Origin: Crotophaga sulcirostris
Taxonomy: Eukaryota > Chordata > Aves > Cuculiformes > Crotophagidae
Direction of reading: 5' to 3'
DNA length: 64,000 bases
Assembly: GCA_013397455.1 (NCBI GenBank)
Contig: VYZB01000134.1
Span: forward strand, 1,718,964 to 1,782,963
Below, piece by piece: positions 23,801 to 36,310 of this stretch. How positions within the stretch are numbered: position 1 is the stretch's first letter; each line of letters opens with the position of its first letter. A program made the position numbers and the translations under genes. The notes under the pieces are model-generated. The model was not told where the DNA came from and ran no database searches. It saw only the letters and a list, made by a program, of their open reading frames with translations.

Positions 23801-26479
23801 TCCCATATGGAAGGCTAAGTGACTCAGAGAAAGGCTAGTGAATGAGTTTCCAGAATAGCAATTCTTCACTGGAAAGTGATGATCTGAAGAACTATCAGCC
23901 TTCAAAATATTGCCTATTTCATCTCTATTTCATTATTAATATTAATTGACACAAACACGTCCGTCTACAGAAATTAGAGCCTTCTCTTTCAATAAATTCA
24001 TTCTGACTCTAAAATAAACAGTTGCAAACTGCCGTAACTGTTGTAAAGCAGGAACAAACTTTCTACTCTAAAACTAGTAATAACATCAACTAAAAGCAAG
24101 AAAGAATGATCACCTGCAAAAGAAAACGCTGATGTATGGTCTGGAAATTTAGGCAGTAATTAATAGAAGGAAAATATTTATGATTATTCCATTACATGCT
24201 AATGACTCACACGTGAAACTCTGATTAAAAAAAACAATTAAAACCTAAGCCCTATGTCTCCACTCTTCAAGAAAACATAATATTTTTAAAAGTTGCAAAT
24301 AAAACAATACGGACAACAAGTACATGATTAAAACTAACTAGAAATATTCCTTTTGCCACTGAAGCGCTCTGTGTTTGTTATAGGGATATGCAGATCTCTG
24401 AGACAAAAGAATTTTATTCTGCAGCACTAAGTTTATTAGCTGTGGCTGAATGAAGTCCTGAGTGTCAAGTTGTCAATTTAACTTGAAAACTATTAGAAAT
24501 GAAATGTTATTGCATATCAGTTTGACAAGGATATAGCCCTACATTGTAGAGGTCTTAACCAAACTCTCAAACATCTAGTAGGGAAATAAGAGCTCAAGTG
24601 TTGTCTCCCCAGCATAACGTGTAATCAGTAAGCATTAAAGCCAACTAAATAATCATAGGTTAATGAAGGAAAAGAGCACAGAGACTTAAATCACACCTTG
24701 CATCAGCAAATCTTGAAAATGCAGATAAACAGTAAAAACATGTTTATTTTTAAAAGAGCCAAAGATCATCTACTTCACAAACTCATCTTAAAGAAATTAT
24801 TCTAACATCTTATAACAAACTTAAGACATGTAAAAAGTAGGGTGTTCCAGATGAAGAGCAAACAAACTACTTCCAACGTCCTAGATCCCATACATGAGGG
24901 TGTTTGGAAGAAAAATGTGCCTAAACACTGCTAAAAATTGGGTTGTGTTCCATATTACTATGGGGAACAAAAATAGGTTAATGGTTATTGCTAATCTGCA
25001 CATGCACTTTTATCTGTGATCACCTTTAATACCTGTGAGGGCGATAGAAAAATATCTCCCTAAACTAAATTATGCACTAAGAGGAAAAGAAAATTATTCA
25101 TGTTATGAGACTTGAGGAATGAAATTAATAAAAAATATAAATTATACAACAGAAGAATGAGTAGTCTTATTATAAATATTATTGGAGAGCTCTTTAGAGA
25201 CAATATTCTAAAACTTTAAATGTTAGTTTTCTCCCTCGAGGAACTCTGATATCTTGTCATGCAATCCTTCATGATTTTACAAAGTTAAAAAAAAAGGTTA
25301 AAATCATTGAAAAAGTAAGGTGGGGGATATGTCTCCTTCATGACCAGAACAGAATGGTATCAATCAATGACATAACATCAGTTACGTCTCAAATCAGAAG
25401 TCACTTCTTTTGATTCCAGCCGAAGCATTCATTGATTATTGTCACTTCAGACAAAGGAAAATACTAGTTAAGTAAGAGAAACTCACAAGTAAATGAAAGG
25501 AGATGATCATGAGTTGCACTAAGGGCAATGAATACTCTAAGTACATTTTTACTCAAATTTGTTCTACCAATTTACCTGTATTTCAGGTCAAGGGGCTATG
25601 CCTTTCCATTATGTGGAATGGTTCGACTAATTAGTCTGAGTTTCCTTGAAAAGCTGTGACAAACTTAAACACAACTAGCTAACTGCTTTATTCTATCTGA
25701 TCTGCTAAGTAGTAGCTCTAGTAAATCCATGTCATTTATGTTTGCCTCAAATATATTTCCTAAAATATTCCTAAACCCAAAAGCAAACACCATGCCACCT
25801 CTCTGTCTGAATCTGTTGATATTCAGTTTTGTAAATGCCTGCCTGTTCTAGCTTTAACTACATCATGACATCAATACTCTGTTAGATGCACTTGCAGTGG
25901 TAGACAGCGCTAGGCAATACTGCAAAGGTAGTTGCAGGAAGAGGCCATGCAAGCCAAACTAGAGAATCCAGCCAATTCTCTCCAATTACCATATTCTTTA
26001 CATTCATATAGGCTAAATACACAAGATAAGACACTTTTTAAATGTTAACATCTTAAATTCAAAATATGTGACACAAATCTTAGAAACTGTAATGCCAGTT
26101 TCTGTTAAATCACAAATCAAAAAGCTTTCCATTTTCATTTTATGCTGAGTAGATGTATAATGCAATTTCATTAGAAATATGCGTTTACAAAACTGCAAGC
26201 TCTAGCATTACTACTGTTGTTGAGACAGAAGTGAGTTCAGTGGATTTTGCAATATATAAAATATGAATAAATAATACAAAAGTAAAATCAGTCTGGATCC
26301 ACAGGAATCAGCTTTTGATGACATTTGATGTAAAAGGCATATTAAAAGACCAGGCAATAAAATTGCCATGCTCTCTTTTTTAAGACTTATAAATGCACTG
26401 AAAGGAATGAAGTAATACAATATATGATAGATCTAGTGATAATATTAATAAATACTTGACTTTTGGAATGCAGTGATTT
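20890..26479. other. Long unique non-coding stretch, no gene seen
   Basis: About 5.6 kb of AT-rich sequence with no recognised CR1, LTR, RNA gene or convincing exon. Open frames stay below about 95 codons and show no family resemblance. The scarcity of repeats over this length, next to the candidate regulatory block that follows, fits a constrained non-coding region, but this is inference. Confidence 0.55.
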
Positions 26480-26900
26480 AGGAAACTGTAAATGGAGACT
26501 GCCAATAATGTTATTTTGCATGATTGCGCGGTAATTGATTGCTTTTATGTCATTGATATCAAGCTGTGCATGATTACAGGCTATTTTAATCCTAATAACA
26601 AATAATACATCTTTGTATTGCTAAAACAAAACTGTACAAAATTATTGTACAACAGTGCTGTTGTTGAGACCAATGATAACTTTAGATAATAGTAACTAAA
26701 GTTACAGGCAAGCTTCTGTGTTTTAACTAGTCAACACTTAGCAGTTTTTATCTGCAAACTGTTCATCTGTGCACTTTTAGGCAGCTCAGAGAAGAAAATT
26801 ACGTAAGAGATCATTCAAGCTTGCTTAGCTGCCAGTGGAAGACATAAAAGGTCATTTAAATTACTTTGTGTTTCCTAGAAGCGTCTCTGAGACAACTTCT
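26480..26900. promoter_or_regulatory. Candidate conserved non-coding element, homeodomain and octamer-like words
   Basis: A block of closely packed transcription-factor-like words: TTTTGCATGATT near 26515-26526, GGTAATTGATTG at 26530-26541, TGTCATTGATATC near 26548, and CATGATTACAGG at 26569-26580, followed by TTTTAATCCTAAT. Two CpGs survive side by side in GCGCGG at 26526-26531 in otherwise CpG-poor DNA. A short hairpin (ACAACAG, 2-base loop, CTGTTGT) lies near 26651-26666. There is no repeat or coding signal. Enhancer function is inferred only. Confidence 0.35.
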
Positions 26901-27037
26901 GTGAATTGCTTGATGTGTAGCTACTCTTTGCCTCATGGTAATGGGTTCATTTTTTCTGAACTCCTAGCTCCAGTTGAATTGTATTTCTCCTACTTTATGT
27001 TTGTTTAATAACCAATTTTTTTCTCTATTGTAAAGAG

Positions 27038-27072
27038 AAATTGTAATAACAATTATTATTGTAATAACAAAA
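27038..27072. promoter_or_regulatory. Paired SOX-like sites in a direct repeat
   Basis: The 13-mer ATTGTAATAACAA occurs twice, at 27040-27052 and 27058-27070, 18 bases start to start. Each copy contains facing SOX-like half-sites (ATTGT and ACAA). It could be a regulatory cluster or a chance AT-rich duplication. Confidence 0.25.
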
Positions 27073-29955
27073 CGCTAAAAACAATTAATTCAGTGATAAG
27101 AAAATAGGCTGAAGATCAAAAGAGGTTAATTTGGAGTAGTCTGAAAGTCTTACAATAATTCCATATGCAGGGCATTTCTTGGATCTGTCACTGTTTCAAC
27201 ATGTTTTCCCTTGTTTTTTTTTCTTTTTGCTATTATTTCATTCCTTATCTCACTGATATTTCACAGCCTCAAAGCTAAACCATCAATGTGAAGGCAACAT
27301 TGACTGGCTAACCACAAATTAGGGTCAAGTGTGTGCATAAGGATGCAGGTCAGTCAACAGTTGCAACTTCCAGACATTTTGACTGCTCTCAATCCTGGAG
27401 GCTGCTCTAAATTCAGCTTGTTGATTATGATGATAGAAAATGAAACTCAGCGAGAAAGTAGGAGCTCCTTACTCTGTCTCTAAACATACACTACTTACCT
27501 TGTAAGTATTATCGTAATATCTGAGACACAATAAATATATTTGTGCTCAGAAATATTGTGGTCTTCCAACTTAACAACTTAATATGGAAGTACTTACCGG
27601 TAATTCCGTGATTTTTTTAAATAAAACTATGACTGTTCTGTAAAGTTACACTTGTGACCTATAATACATCTGCTAGTACGCACATATACATAAAAATCCA
27701 ACTGCAACCACTGCACACTCATGAATGAAAGGACAGCTGAGTACCATTAACCCAGCTTAAAAGTAACCAGTGTTCCACCGTCAAAAGTCATTGCTTATTA
27801 TGTAGCTGGTTTTAGGAATATGATTGCAAATAAAAATCATGATTGGTGTATTTAAAGAGCAAATACCCAATATTTCTAATGAGTATTTCTAACTTCCCAT
27901 CAAGCATTCCCAGCAAATTTCACACAAAATGTTAAATGAAACTGTTGGTTTTGCACAGATTCAGACACAAAATATTTTTTTATTTCTCCAGTATCTCCAC
28001 ACATAGGTAAAAGAGGGAGTAAATATCAGAACAGTAGGAAAGAAAGAATAGTAAAGATTTCCAATATTTAGTAAGATGGAGATGCAGATCATGCAGTTTA
28101 CAAAGCCAGGCTGCTGTGCTTTTCCATTTGAAGTCATTAGTTTCTTCGTGGAATGATTTAAAAGTTACTTTCTCACTCTCTACAAAAGAATTTTTCAGGC
28201 TATTTATTTTGGTGTAGAAGTGCTGCTGAGATTCTGTAGGGATTGGGAGAGCATTTACAGAAATAAAGCTCAGTTGGAAGTTGATTATATTTGTGATTAC
28301 AAGAAAAATTGCCCTAGAGATCTTTGTAGGCGGAATTAGCAACCATAAAGACAGGGAGGTTTAATTATATGTATTATTCTTCTGCTCTTGTACATTGTAA
28401 TCTTGACAGGCAGTGTCGATTATCTGTAACATTTCTCCACTTTAGTTTCTTTTTTTTTTAAATATATTTTCAGTATATGCACGTCATCTGCCAAGCTACA
28501 GTGCTTCAGCTAAAGATGTGGGGGAAGAAGAGAGGCAATAATGAAGTGCTCCTCTTTCTTTTGTGGTTAATTATAGGAGAGCTATTGTCTGCTTGGTATG
28601 TGAATATGTTTAAGAATACAATTGCTACTAAAAATCATAACTGGTTTCTTGTCTCTCCTCAAGGAGAAATAGTTTATTATGGAAGCACATCATACATGCT
28701 AGAGTTGTGATTTTGAGAAGGTGTTTCCATTGTAAGAAGAAATTTCATTTCATTGCTAAGTGCCCCTCCCACTGGACTCTGTGAATTGCCCAGAGCATCT
28801 GCCTGACAAATAATAATAATGGTTTCTTAATGAGAATGCATAAATATTAAAACAAAAAAGTTTAATCCTTCTTCTCTCATTGCTTTCACTACAAAAATAT
28901 GAGCACAGGATACAACATTTTGTTCTCTACATCATGAAGTGTGAACATTAAAAGTCATGGCACAAAATATCAGCACACAAAGCAAGGACCCATTTCAAAA
29001 CATATATTGATGACTTCCAATGGTCCCCAATAGGACATGGAGAACTACGTGTTTTCAAGCTACAAAGCAGATCACAAAGCTGCCTCTTAACAACAAAAAG
29101 GAACTCTGTGACTAACTACAAAAAGAAGTCACCAGTATAGAGTGCCATATCCAACACAGATTGTGCTTGGCCAAGGCTCCTCAAAGGTATTTAGACATGT
29201 AACTCCTACGTAAATAAACTCTTAAATTGTACTGAATAGACCAATATACTGTCACATACAACCCAAAAAAACTGTCCATGTGTGTTAAGTTCTGTATGGG
29301 CCAACTTCTCAGCACATCACTTTCCAGTGATGTCTTTCAAAAAAGAACCCATATATTTAATTACATATTCAGAAGTTTTAGAGAACAAAAAAAGGGTTTA
29401 GTTGGAAATCAGTTTCTGTCCTTATTTCCTTCATTTCTCACATTTACTTCAAAAATTATGAGAGAAGAAGATGACAATAACAATGCTGGAAGACCCCACA
29501 CCTCGTACAACATATGGTTGACTTCTATTCTCAATAGTAAATCAATGTTAATCAAGTTGCGTTTCAGTAACACATTAGATAATAAATATCTTTCCCTAAT
29601 TTGAAATAAAGGCTAACATAATGATATCAGTGGTGAGTCTTGTCCATTTTCCTGGAAGAATTTTAGGGGGTTATAAGTAAAGCAGTAGTAAGACAAATAT
29701 GTCTTAAAAACATCTGACACAATTTACCCCAAGAAGACAGTAAAAATGATGCTGTAGAAGTATTAGGTGAACTTCACATTCTAAAGACACATACAATTTA
29801 AACTTACCTCATGTACACAAGCAACAGCAAAAACATACACTTTTTGTTGCATCTGCTTGCTAGACAGAGACTATTATCCTAATTCCATCCCTGTCACAGA
29901 GAAGAATCAACATTAAGGAATACTACTGGCAAAACCATATGTTTAATCATAATAT
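27073..29955. other. Unique non-coding DNA, no gene seen
   Basis: AT-rich. The longest frames are 120 codons on the minus strand at 27980-28342 and 108 codons on the plus strand at 29278-29604. Neither shows a domain or family I recognise, and composition resembles translated AT-rich noise. Confidence 0.55.
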
Positions 29956-30222
29956 TATCACAGTGTCACAGTGTTACAAGGTTGGAAAGGACCTTTGAGA
30001 TCATCGAGTCCAACCTATAACCCAACACTAACACTAACACCAACACCAACCTATCCTCTAAACCATGGCACTAAGTGCCTCATCCAGTCTCCTCTTAAAC
30101 ACTCCCAGGGACAGCGACTCCACCGCTTCCCCAGGCAGCGCATTCCAATGGTGAATCATCCTTTCAGTGAAGAGTTTTTTCCTAATATCAAGCCTAAACC
30201 TCCCCTGACAAAGCTTCTCCAA
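29956..30222 (-). mobile_element. CR1 3' fragment, ATACTGTG/ACACTGTG-tail subfamily
   Basis: Minus-strand CR1. The left edge has two reversed ACACTGTG octamers (cacagtgtcacagtgt). Then come aaggttggaaaggacctttg, atcatcgagtccaacct, a short hexamer array (units CCAACA and CTAACA) at 30022-30050, and the antisense C-terminus of ORF2, read as LDIRKKLFTERMIHHWNALP and then [10 protein letters not shown]. That segment is open, so this is a relatively young copy. It is 5'-truncated at about 267 bases. Confidence 0.93.
30022..30050. repeat. Hexamer minisatellite inside CR1 3' UTR
   Basis: About five units of CCAACA, CTAACA or CCAACC type; on the CR1 sense strand they read as GTGTTR-G type hexamers. 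The related copy at 48995 carries a shorter, degenerate form, so the unit number varies between copies. Confidence 0.75.
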
Positions 30223-32691
30223 ACAATACAGGGAAAATAACAAGGGCAGACAAGTCTTACTGAAGAATATGTCTTCAGGAACAGACATAAACACATGACT
30301 CAGGAGTGCTACAAATTAGACATAAATATGAGCCAGCCATGTGCCCTGGTAAATTGCGATATCCTTCCAATGGCTTCAAAGGCTCCAACAGACCAATACG
30401 GAAGCTCACAATCATTGCAGTTATCATTTTGGTTATCAAAACTGTACTGTTTTTCATCAAAGGTAACTTCTATATTGCAATAATTTTTCTGTAAATAGGT
30501 AGGGCATATTAAGTTCTGCCTTATATCAGCAGCATGTTGTTTACAGGTTCTAGGCCACAGTAATTATCAACAGGCACAAAAGGAAGGTGAATGTTGAGGA
30601 ATGATCTGTCATATGAAAACACCACAGAAGTCTACATCTGGAAGATATACCTGAAGGAGGAGCTGTGAAATTTCTGGAATTACATATTAATGACATTTCT
30701 GAGTCATAGCATCCACAATACAATTCAGACTTCGAATAACAGCTCACTAGCTAGTCTATGTAATTATTGCAAAAGACAAGTCAAGTTATAGATAGAAACT
30801 AAAAATACACATATCAAGTTAAATATACTCATCATATTGTCAGACATATCAAGATAAACACCACTAGGTTTTGATTTATCAAACCAGCAAATAAAATGCC
30901 CTAAATATTTAAGTATTTGTAAAGTATTGCAGACACCCATCAGAGCAGAATGTGACTACTCTTAACTCACATTATATTGTTACCCTACCACACACTACGA
31001 CATTGCAGATTGTCCAGCAGTAATGGAATAGTATCAGAGGATGCCTAACTACTAACCTTTTTTAAACTGCAAAAAAAAGCAGTGTATAGTATGGAAAAAT
31101 AGGTCCATATGTGTCTATATAGATATGTAAGCAGCTGTGTATACATTTTCTGAGAAATACTTTTAAAAGTTGGACTTTTTTTTTTCTTTTATGACAGATA
31201 AGGATATGACCCCACAGGCAGAAGCCAAGAAACTAATTTCATGCACTTCATCATTCATATTAAAGTGTAATCAAAAAAAAAGGAAATAATGTTCTTGCTG
31301 AACACTATCCTAAAATCAATTTATAAGCAAATATGTTGCATGTAAACAAAATTTGCAGATTTGATGTTCATTGTTATTGTCTGATACTTTAGCATTTTCT
31401 AATATTTCTCCAATCATGAGTTATAGTTACTATACACTTAGTTCCTTAGCACTCTAAACCATATGAGCCACTGGGAAGCACAGGGCTAACTTTCATCATT
31501 AATGATATCCTGATATAGTTTGTGATGGTACTAGAAGGGTGGCTACCCGCCACAGTTTCATGTCGAACTGTGCTTCAAAAGCCACACAAACAGACCATGC
31601 CCTCTGCAGCGTAGCCTTTGTTATAAGCATTTTTTTAACTTTCAGTGGCAGCATAAATACCACATAGTTTCACAGAATCAGCTGCCTTTGACAATCTTCC
31701 TTCAAGGAATCATTACCGACTGATCTTGATGACTCAAATTAATTGTATTTTATTTTCATATTTTGATGAGAATTATTTTAGGATAAGGGCAGATATAATT
31801 TTTAGCTGAAGGAAAAAGTATGCAATTATGTAATTATGACCAGTTAATTTCACCAGGAATGTTTAACTTTTAAATGAGGATATCACTTTCTCACATTCCT
31901 CCTCCTATAAATCCACACAGTTCAGGACAGCAGATTTTAAGACATGCCATTGGAAGATAACATATCAAGGCCTGTTAGCATAACAAGATGCCCAAAAGCT
32001 CTGTGAAACTTTCATATTAGAGTCACCTAATAGGGAAAACACGCAAACAAAAAAATTAGCCGGTTGGAAACAGTGATTCTTTGTTGATACAGGGTACTTC
32101 TAGAGGTGGACCTATAGCAGATTAGCTGTGATGTTCCATGGGTCACTTATATATCCCCCTGAATGACATAAAATATGTTGGAAAAAGGACATAATAATCT
32201 TTATCTATAAAAAATTTTTGCAAGCGTAAAGAAATTATTTAGGGGAGGTGATTTCTTTCAACATTTCTAACTGGCACAATCAGCTCAGCAATGTTTTACA
32301 GTTCAGGCTTCCAGCAATGTTTTATAATGCAGGCTTAAAGGATTTATTTCCTTTTCAGGCACAGGCATGTAAATTTACCCTTGTACCCATAAAGACAGAG
32401 AGAGACTAACCAATCTGAACCTGATGAGGAAACAGGCAGAATTGTCAAAGGAAGGATAATTTTCATGTTCATAGATGTTCTGGTTTGAGCTGCTGATCAA
32501 GCCAGGTGTTGAGGATAAACTGTGATAACAGATTATAAACAATAAACTTTTGAGATACATCCACCTAAGAAAACTATAGTACGGAATTCAAATGGATATT
32601 AACATAAGTGGTCCTCCACAGTGGCCATGAATATTACTAAACCCAGATTCTCAGCTATATAATAAATGCTCATAAACTATACTTGTAATGT
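30223..32691. other. Unique non-coding DNA with a small diverged duplication
   Basis: AT-rich, with no gene recognised. At about 32287-32337 a 26-base unit (core AGCAATGTTTTA ... CAGGCTT) is repeated once in diverged form. Other sequence shows no family. Confidence 0.55.
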
Positions 32692-33455
32692 AGAATCACA
32701 GAATCATAGAATCATTTAGACTGGAAAAGACCTATAAGAAGATCAAGTCCAACCCTTAACCTAGCACTGCCAAGTCCGTCACTAAACCATGTCCCTAAGC
32801 ACTACATCTGCACGTCTATTAAATACTTCGTGGAATGGTGACTCAACCACTTCCCTGGGCAGCCTGATCCAATGTTTGACAAGCCTGAGTGAAGAAATTG
32901 TCCCTAATATCCAATCTAATCCTCCCCTGGAGAAACCTGAGGCTACTTCATCTCGTCCTAAAACTTGTTACTTGGGAGAAGAGACCAGCACTCACCTTGC
33001 TACAACCTCCTTTCTCCCCTCAGCCTCCTTTTCTCCAGACTAAAAAATAATAGCTTCCTCAACTGCTCCTCATAAGACTTGTGCTCCAGAACCTTCACCA
33101 GCCTCATTTTCCTTCTCTGGACGTGATGTAGCACCTCAGTGTCCTTCTTCTAGTGAGGGGCCCAAAACTGAACACAGTATTAGAGGTGTGGCCTCACCAG
33201 TGCTCAGTACAGGGGGACAATCACTTCCCTACTCCTGCTGGCCACACTGTTTCTGATAGAAGCCAGGATGCCATTGGCCTTCTTGGCCACTTGGGCATAC
33301 TGTGGACTCATATTCAACTGGCTGTTGACAATTTCCCCATGTCCTTTTCTGCCAGGTTGCTTTCCAGCTACTCTTCCTCAAGCCCGTAACATTGCATGGG
33401 GTTGCTGTGGCTCAAATGCAGGACCCGGCACTCAGCCTTGTTGAACATCATACAA
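32692..33455 (-). mobile_element. CR1 LINE 3' fragment, ORF2 C-terminal region
   Basis: A 764-base minus-strand CR1. The left edge has three reversed octamers (agaatcacagaatcatagaa). Landmarks then follow in order: actggaaaagacctataa, ctaaaccatgtccctaagc, cttccctgggcagcctg, cagcctccttttctccag, gggcccaaaactgaacacag, tggccttcttggccacttgg and ggacccggcactcagcc. The right edge lies inside the ORF2 segment just downstream of the reverse-transcriptase catalytic motif. Several frameshifts are present. It is a medium-age copy of the ATTCTATG-tail group. Confidence 0.94.
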
Positions 33456-36140
33456 CTACTGATACCACTTTAATAGGCAAATTACAGGTAATAGCTGTCA
33501 TAGCTAACATAATGTTCAGGTCCACTTTCATCACCATTTTCGCAACTAACCCAGTGTCTTGTCAGAATTGCAAAATCTACCCAAGTGATCTCCTTAAAAG
33601 AGCTGGAAAATACTCTAGAGATCAGACAAAACATTTTGAGGCACTTACTGCAGAAATCTTATGCAGTATGCAGTAAGTACTATTATACGACTGTTTGATT
33701 CAGGAGTTTTGCATCTTCAATGTACCTGATTTGAAATGCTCTTTACTACCACATTGTGCATACTATGCCAGGGATGATTGATTAGATACAGGTGCACTTT
33801 TGTAGTATACAGTTCTGACTGCCCTAGGAACAGTTTCACAAACCCCCACAATTTATAGGGTGTTTTCTAGTATTATCTGTTTCAGAAAGACCTCCTAATT
33901 TTACTCTGCATATCGCACAAACATATACAGCCAGTTCAAGAGAACACTTTGCCTCCTAATCAGTACCAACACAGTCCTTGATTTATCACTATAGGAAAAG
34001 ATAAATTTTAAAAATAATTATCTTCTGGGACAATCGGTAGAAATCCTTTGAAATCTGGACACTGATTTATGTGTCATGACTAATGCTAGTACGTTAGGAA
34101 CAACTGCTACCTTTTTGCAGTCCTCAGTGTTGGTTCCTAGGCACAATGGTAATAAAAGCAGATAAAATTTTCTGCAAATATGGCTTACACTTTGTGGGAT
34201 GACATAAAATTTCATCTTCCTTTCATACTTTAAGATTTCATCATCAGTGGGTAGAAGCACTTAACATTAGGAAATAATAAGGTAATAGGCTCACAACAGA
34301 AATGTTGAAGAAATATTCAAACTATAAGTAGCCTCAAGTAAAATTATTTATCAGTCTCTGACACAGACTTATTTTTCTTCACAATACATTTCTGGTCATC
34401 AGTGAGATATTATAAATTCCACAGCCCATGCTACAACTAAGCTATTTAATACAAAGGAAAGGTTTACCTCTGTGAAACCTATGAACTCCCTAAAAGAGTC
34501 ATGGGAAGAGATCTATGCACTGGTGATTCCTCTAGGGGTTTGTAAGACTGAAATACATAAATTTTAGCATTTTATTTCTAGCTATAGTTTACATAGCAAA
34601 ATGCTATGTAGAAAGTTTACTTTCACTCACATCAATTAAAAAACAAAAAAAATATTTCCACTAATTTCCATGTCATCAAGAATACTCTCAAAATATTCAG
34701 AATGAAGTCCTTAGCTGACACAAACCAGTAGGAGTTTTACTGACATCTGTCTTCTGCATCCTGTTAAAGTTATTGTGTTCCATGTCCCAGAGTTCACTCC
34801 CATATGCTTTGCATACAGGACCAAATTAGTTTCATGATCACATTAATTTATAATTTGTAAGTGCTTCATCTTAGGGCTTTTAACATATTCTCCATCAACT
34901 TAAGCAGTTTTCCCTCACAGTTTTCAGAGTTTACCTCCAAGATTTTAACTTGGTATCTCTCCTAACATTTACATTAGGGCATAAATCTGTCTATGGCTTT
35001 GCAGTCATAATAACATTCATGTAGTTACCTGTAATTAACTTCATCTTTAAATAGAAGGGTGTCAAATTTGCAAATGTTTCACTCCTGTATGAAATTTGCA
35101 AACATTTCACTCATCTATTACCAAAATGACCCAGAGTATAATTTCAAAGTTTGACGTGTGCTATAGATTATCTCTGCTTGAGTGAAAAAATAAATCTGAT
35201 CATGATAATGTCCACACTAAAATTCATTAGACAACTCGTCTTAATAAGTCCAAGAAAATTAAGAGTTTAAAATTTTAAATAGCTTCCCTTCTATTTATTG
35301 AGGTACTCAGAGGAGTTAAGTGCAAATTTACTGCTTCAACATCAAAAGAAATTAAACTAATCGATGTTTTTCTGAAGAGAGGAAATTACATTTAAGAAAG
35401 TAAAAAAGATGGTTACCAAGCAACTGTGTTCAGCCTACATACACCGTCTATTCATAATCTCTAGCAGAGTACAGGAAATGACAGGCTGTCACTACAGAAC
35501 AGACCATGCAGAATTATGACATTTCTTTCCTGTGCTACCCCCTATAGGAAAGACAGCAATTACATACATTGATTAGGTTAAATAACTGCAGTAAGCCTGA
35601 AATATTAGGACGTCTCAGAGTAGTCACATAATGCAAAGAGAATGCTTCAATGAACATACCTCTAAAACATCACTACCACTTATACACTGGACAAACACCT
35701 CTTGTATAGGTCTCTGGGTAAAGTCAAAACTGAGTTCCCGCAGAGTTTCAGAGGTAGAATTAGCATTTTTGTTTGGCCCATGAATGTTGTAATTTACAAG
35801 TCATTGTCTAGATCCTGCAATTATAGCAGATGGGCAGATTGTTGTGCCAGCATGAAATGCTGTTAACTTCACTGAGGCTCTGCATGAGTGTAACCTTCAG
35901 TCTATACATATAAACTACAGGACTAGGGCCTAGGATTATTTTTTCCAGGCTTCTAACAAATGACAGCATCGCACTTTCCCAAAGGTCCATCCCTGGTGAC
36001 TTTCTGAATACACGACAGAATTAAGGCCTAAATTAAGTCAGTAAGAATTTAACCATTAATTTATATGACAATGTCATTAATTTCTTTATAATCTTCATAT
36101 CTAAAAGAATCATGAGATAAGAGGACATTTTCTTTCAAAA
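33456..36140. other. Unique non-coding DNA with a short duplication
   Basis: AT-rich and no gene seen. A 21-base unit, AAATTTGCAAATGTTTCACTC, at 35064-35084 recurs with two changes at 35092-35112; each copy contains an octamer-like ATTTGCAA word. Confidence 0.55.
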
Positions 36141-36220
36141 GAAGGGAAGGGAAGGGAAGGGAAGGGAAGGGAAGGGAAGGGAAGGGAAGGGAAGGGAAGG
36201 GAAGGGAAGGGAAGGGAAGG
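36141..36220. repeat. (GAAGG)16 pentanucleotide array
   Basis: Sixteen perfect GAAGG units (the AAGGG motif), all purines on the plus strand. It is followed without interruption by CAAGG units. Frames through it are low-complexity artefacts. GGG runs every five bases make it a potential G-quadruplex or triplex former. Confidence 0.98.
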
Positions 36221-36310
36221 CAAGGCAAGGCAAGGCAAGGCAAGGCAAGGCAAGGCAAGGCAAGGCAAGGCAAGGCAAGGCAAGGCAAGGCAAGGCAAGG
36301 CAAGGCAAGG
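36221..36310. repeat. (CAAGG)18 pentanucleotide array
   Basis: Eighteen perfect CAAGG units directly abutting the GAAGG array in the same phase. The two blocks differ by one base per unit and show no mixed zone at the boundary. Confidence 0.98.

Noticed and set aside
27980..28342. 120-codon minus-strand frame
   Set aside because: No recognisable domain and composition like AT-rich noise; near the length expected by chance in 64 kb.
28477..28710. 77-codon plus-strand frame with a hydrophobic segment preceded by a T-rich run ending in CAG
   Set aside because: The acceptor-like run is attractive, but T-rich runs are common here, no donor site or family was seen, and the hydrophobic stretch alone is weak.
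30022..30050. Telomere-like hexamer array
   Set aside because: Units are CCAACA or CTAACA rather than CCCTAA, and they belong to the CR1 3' UTR.
36061..36303. Frames of repeated CLALP and PSLPF units
   Set aside because: They are translations of the CAAGG and GAAGG arrays, with no start context or real protein.
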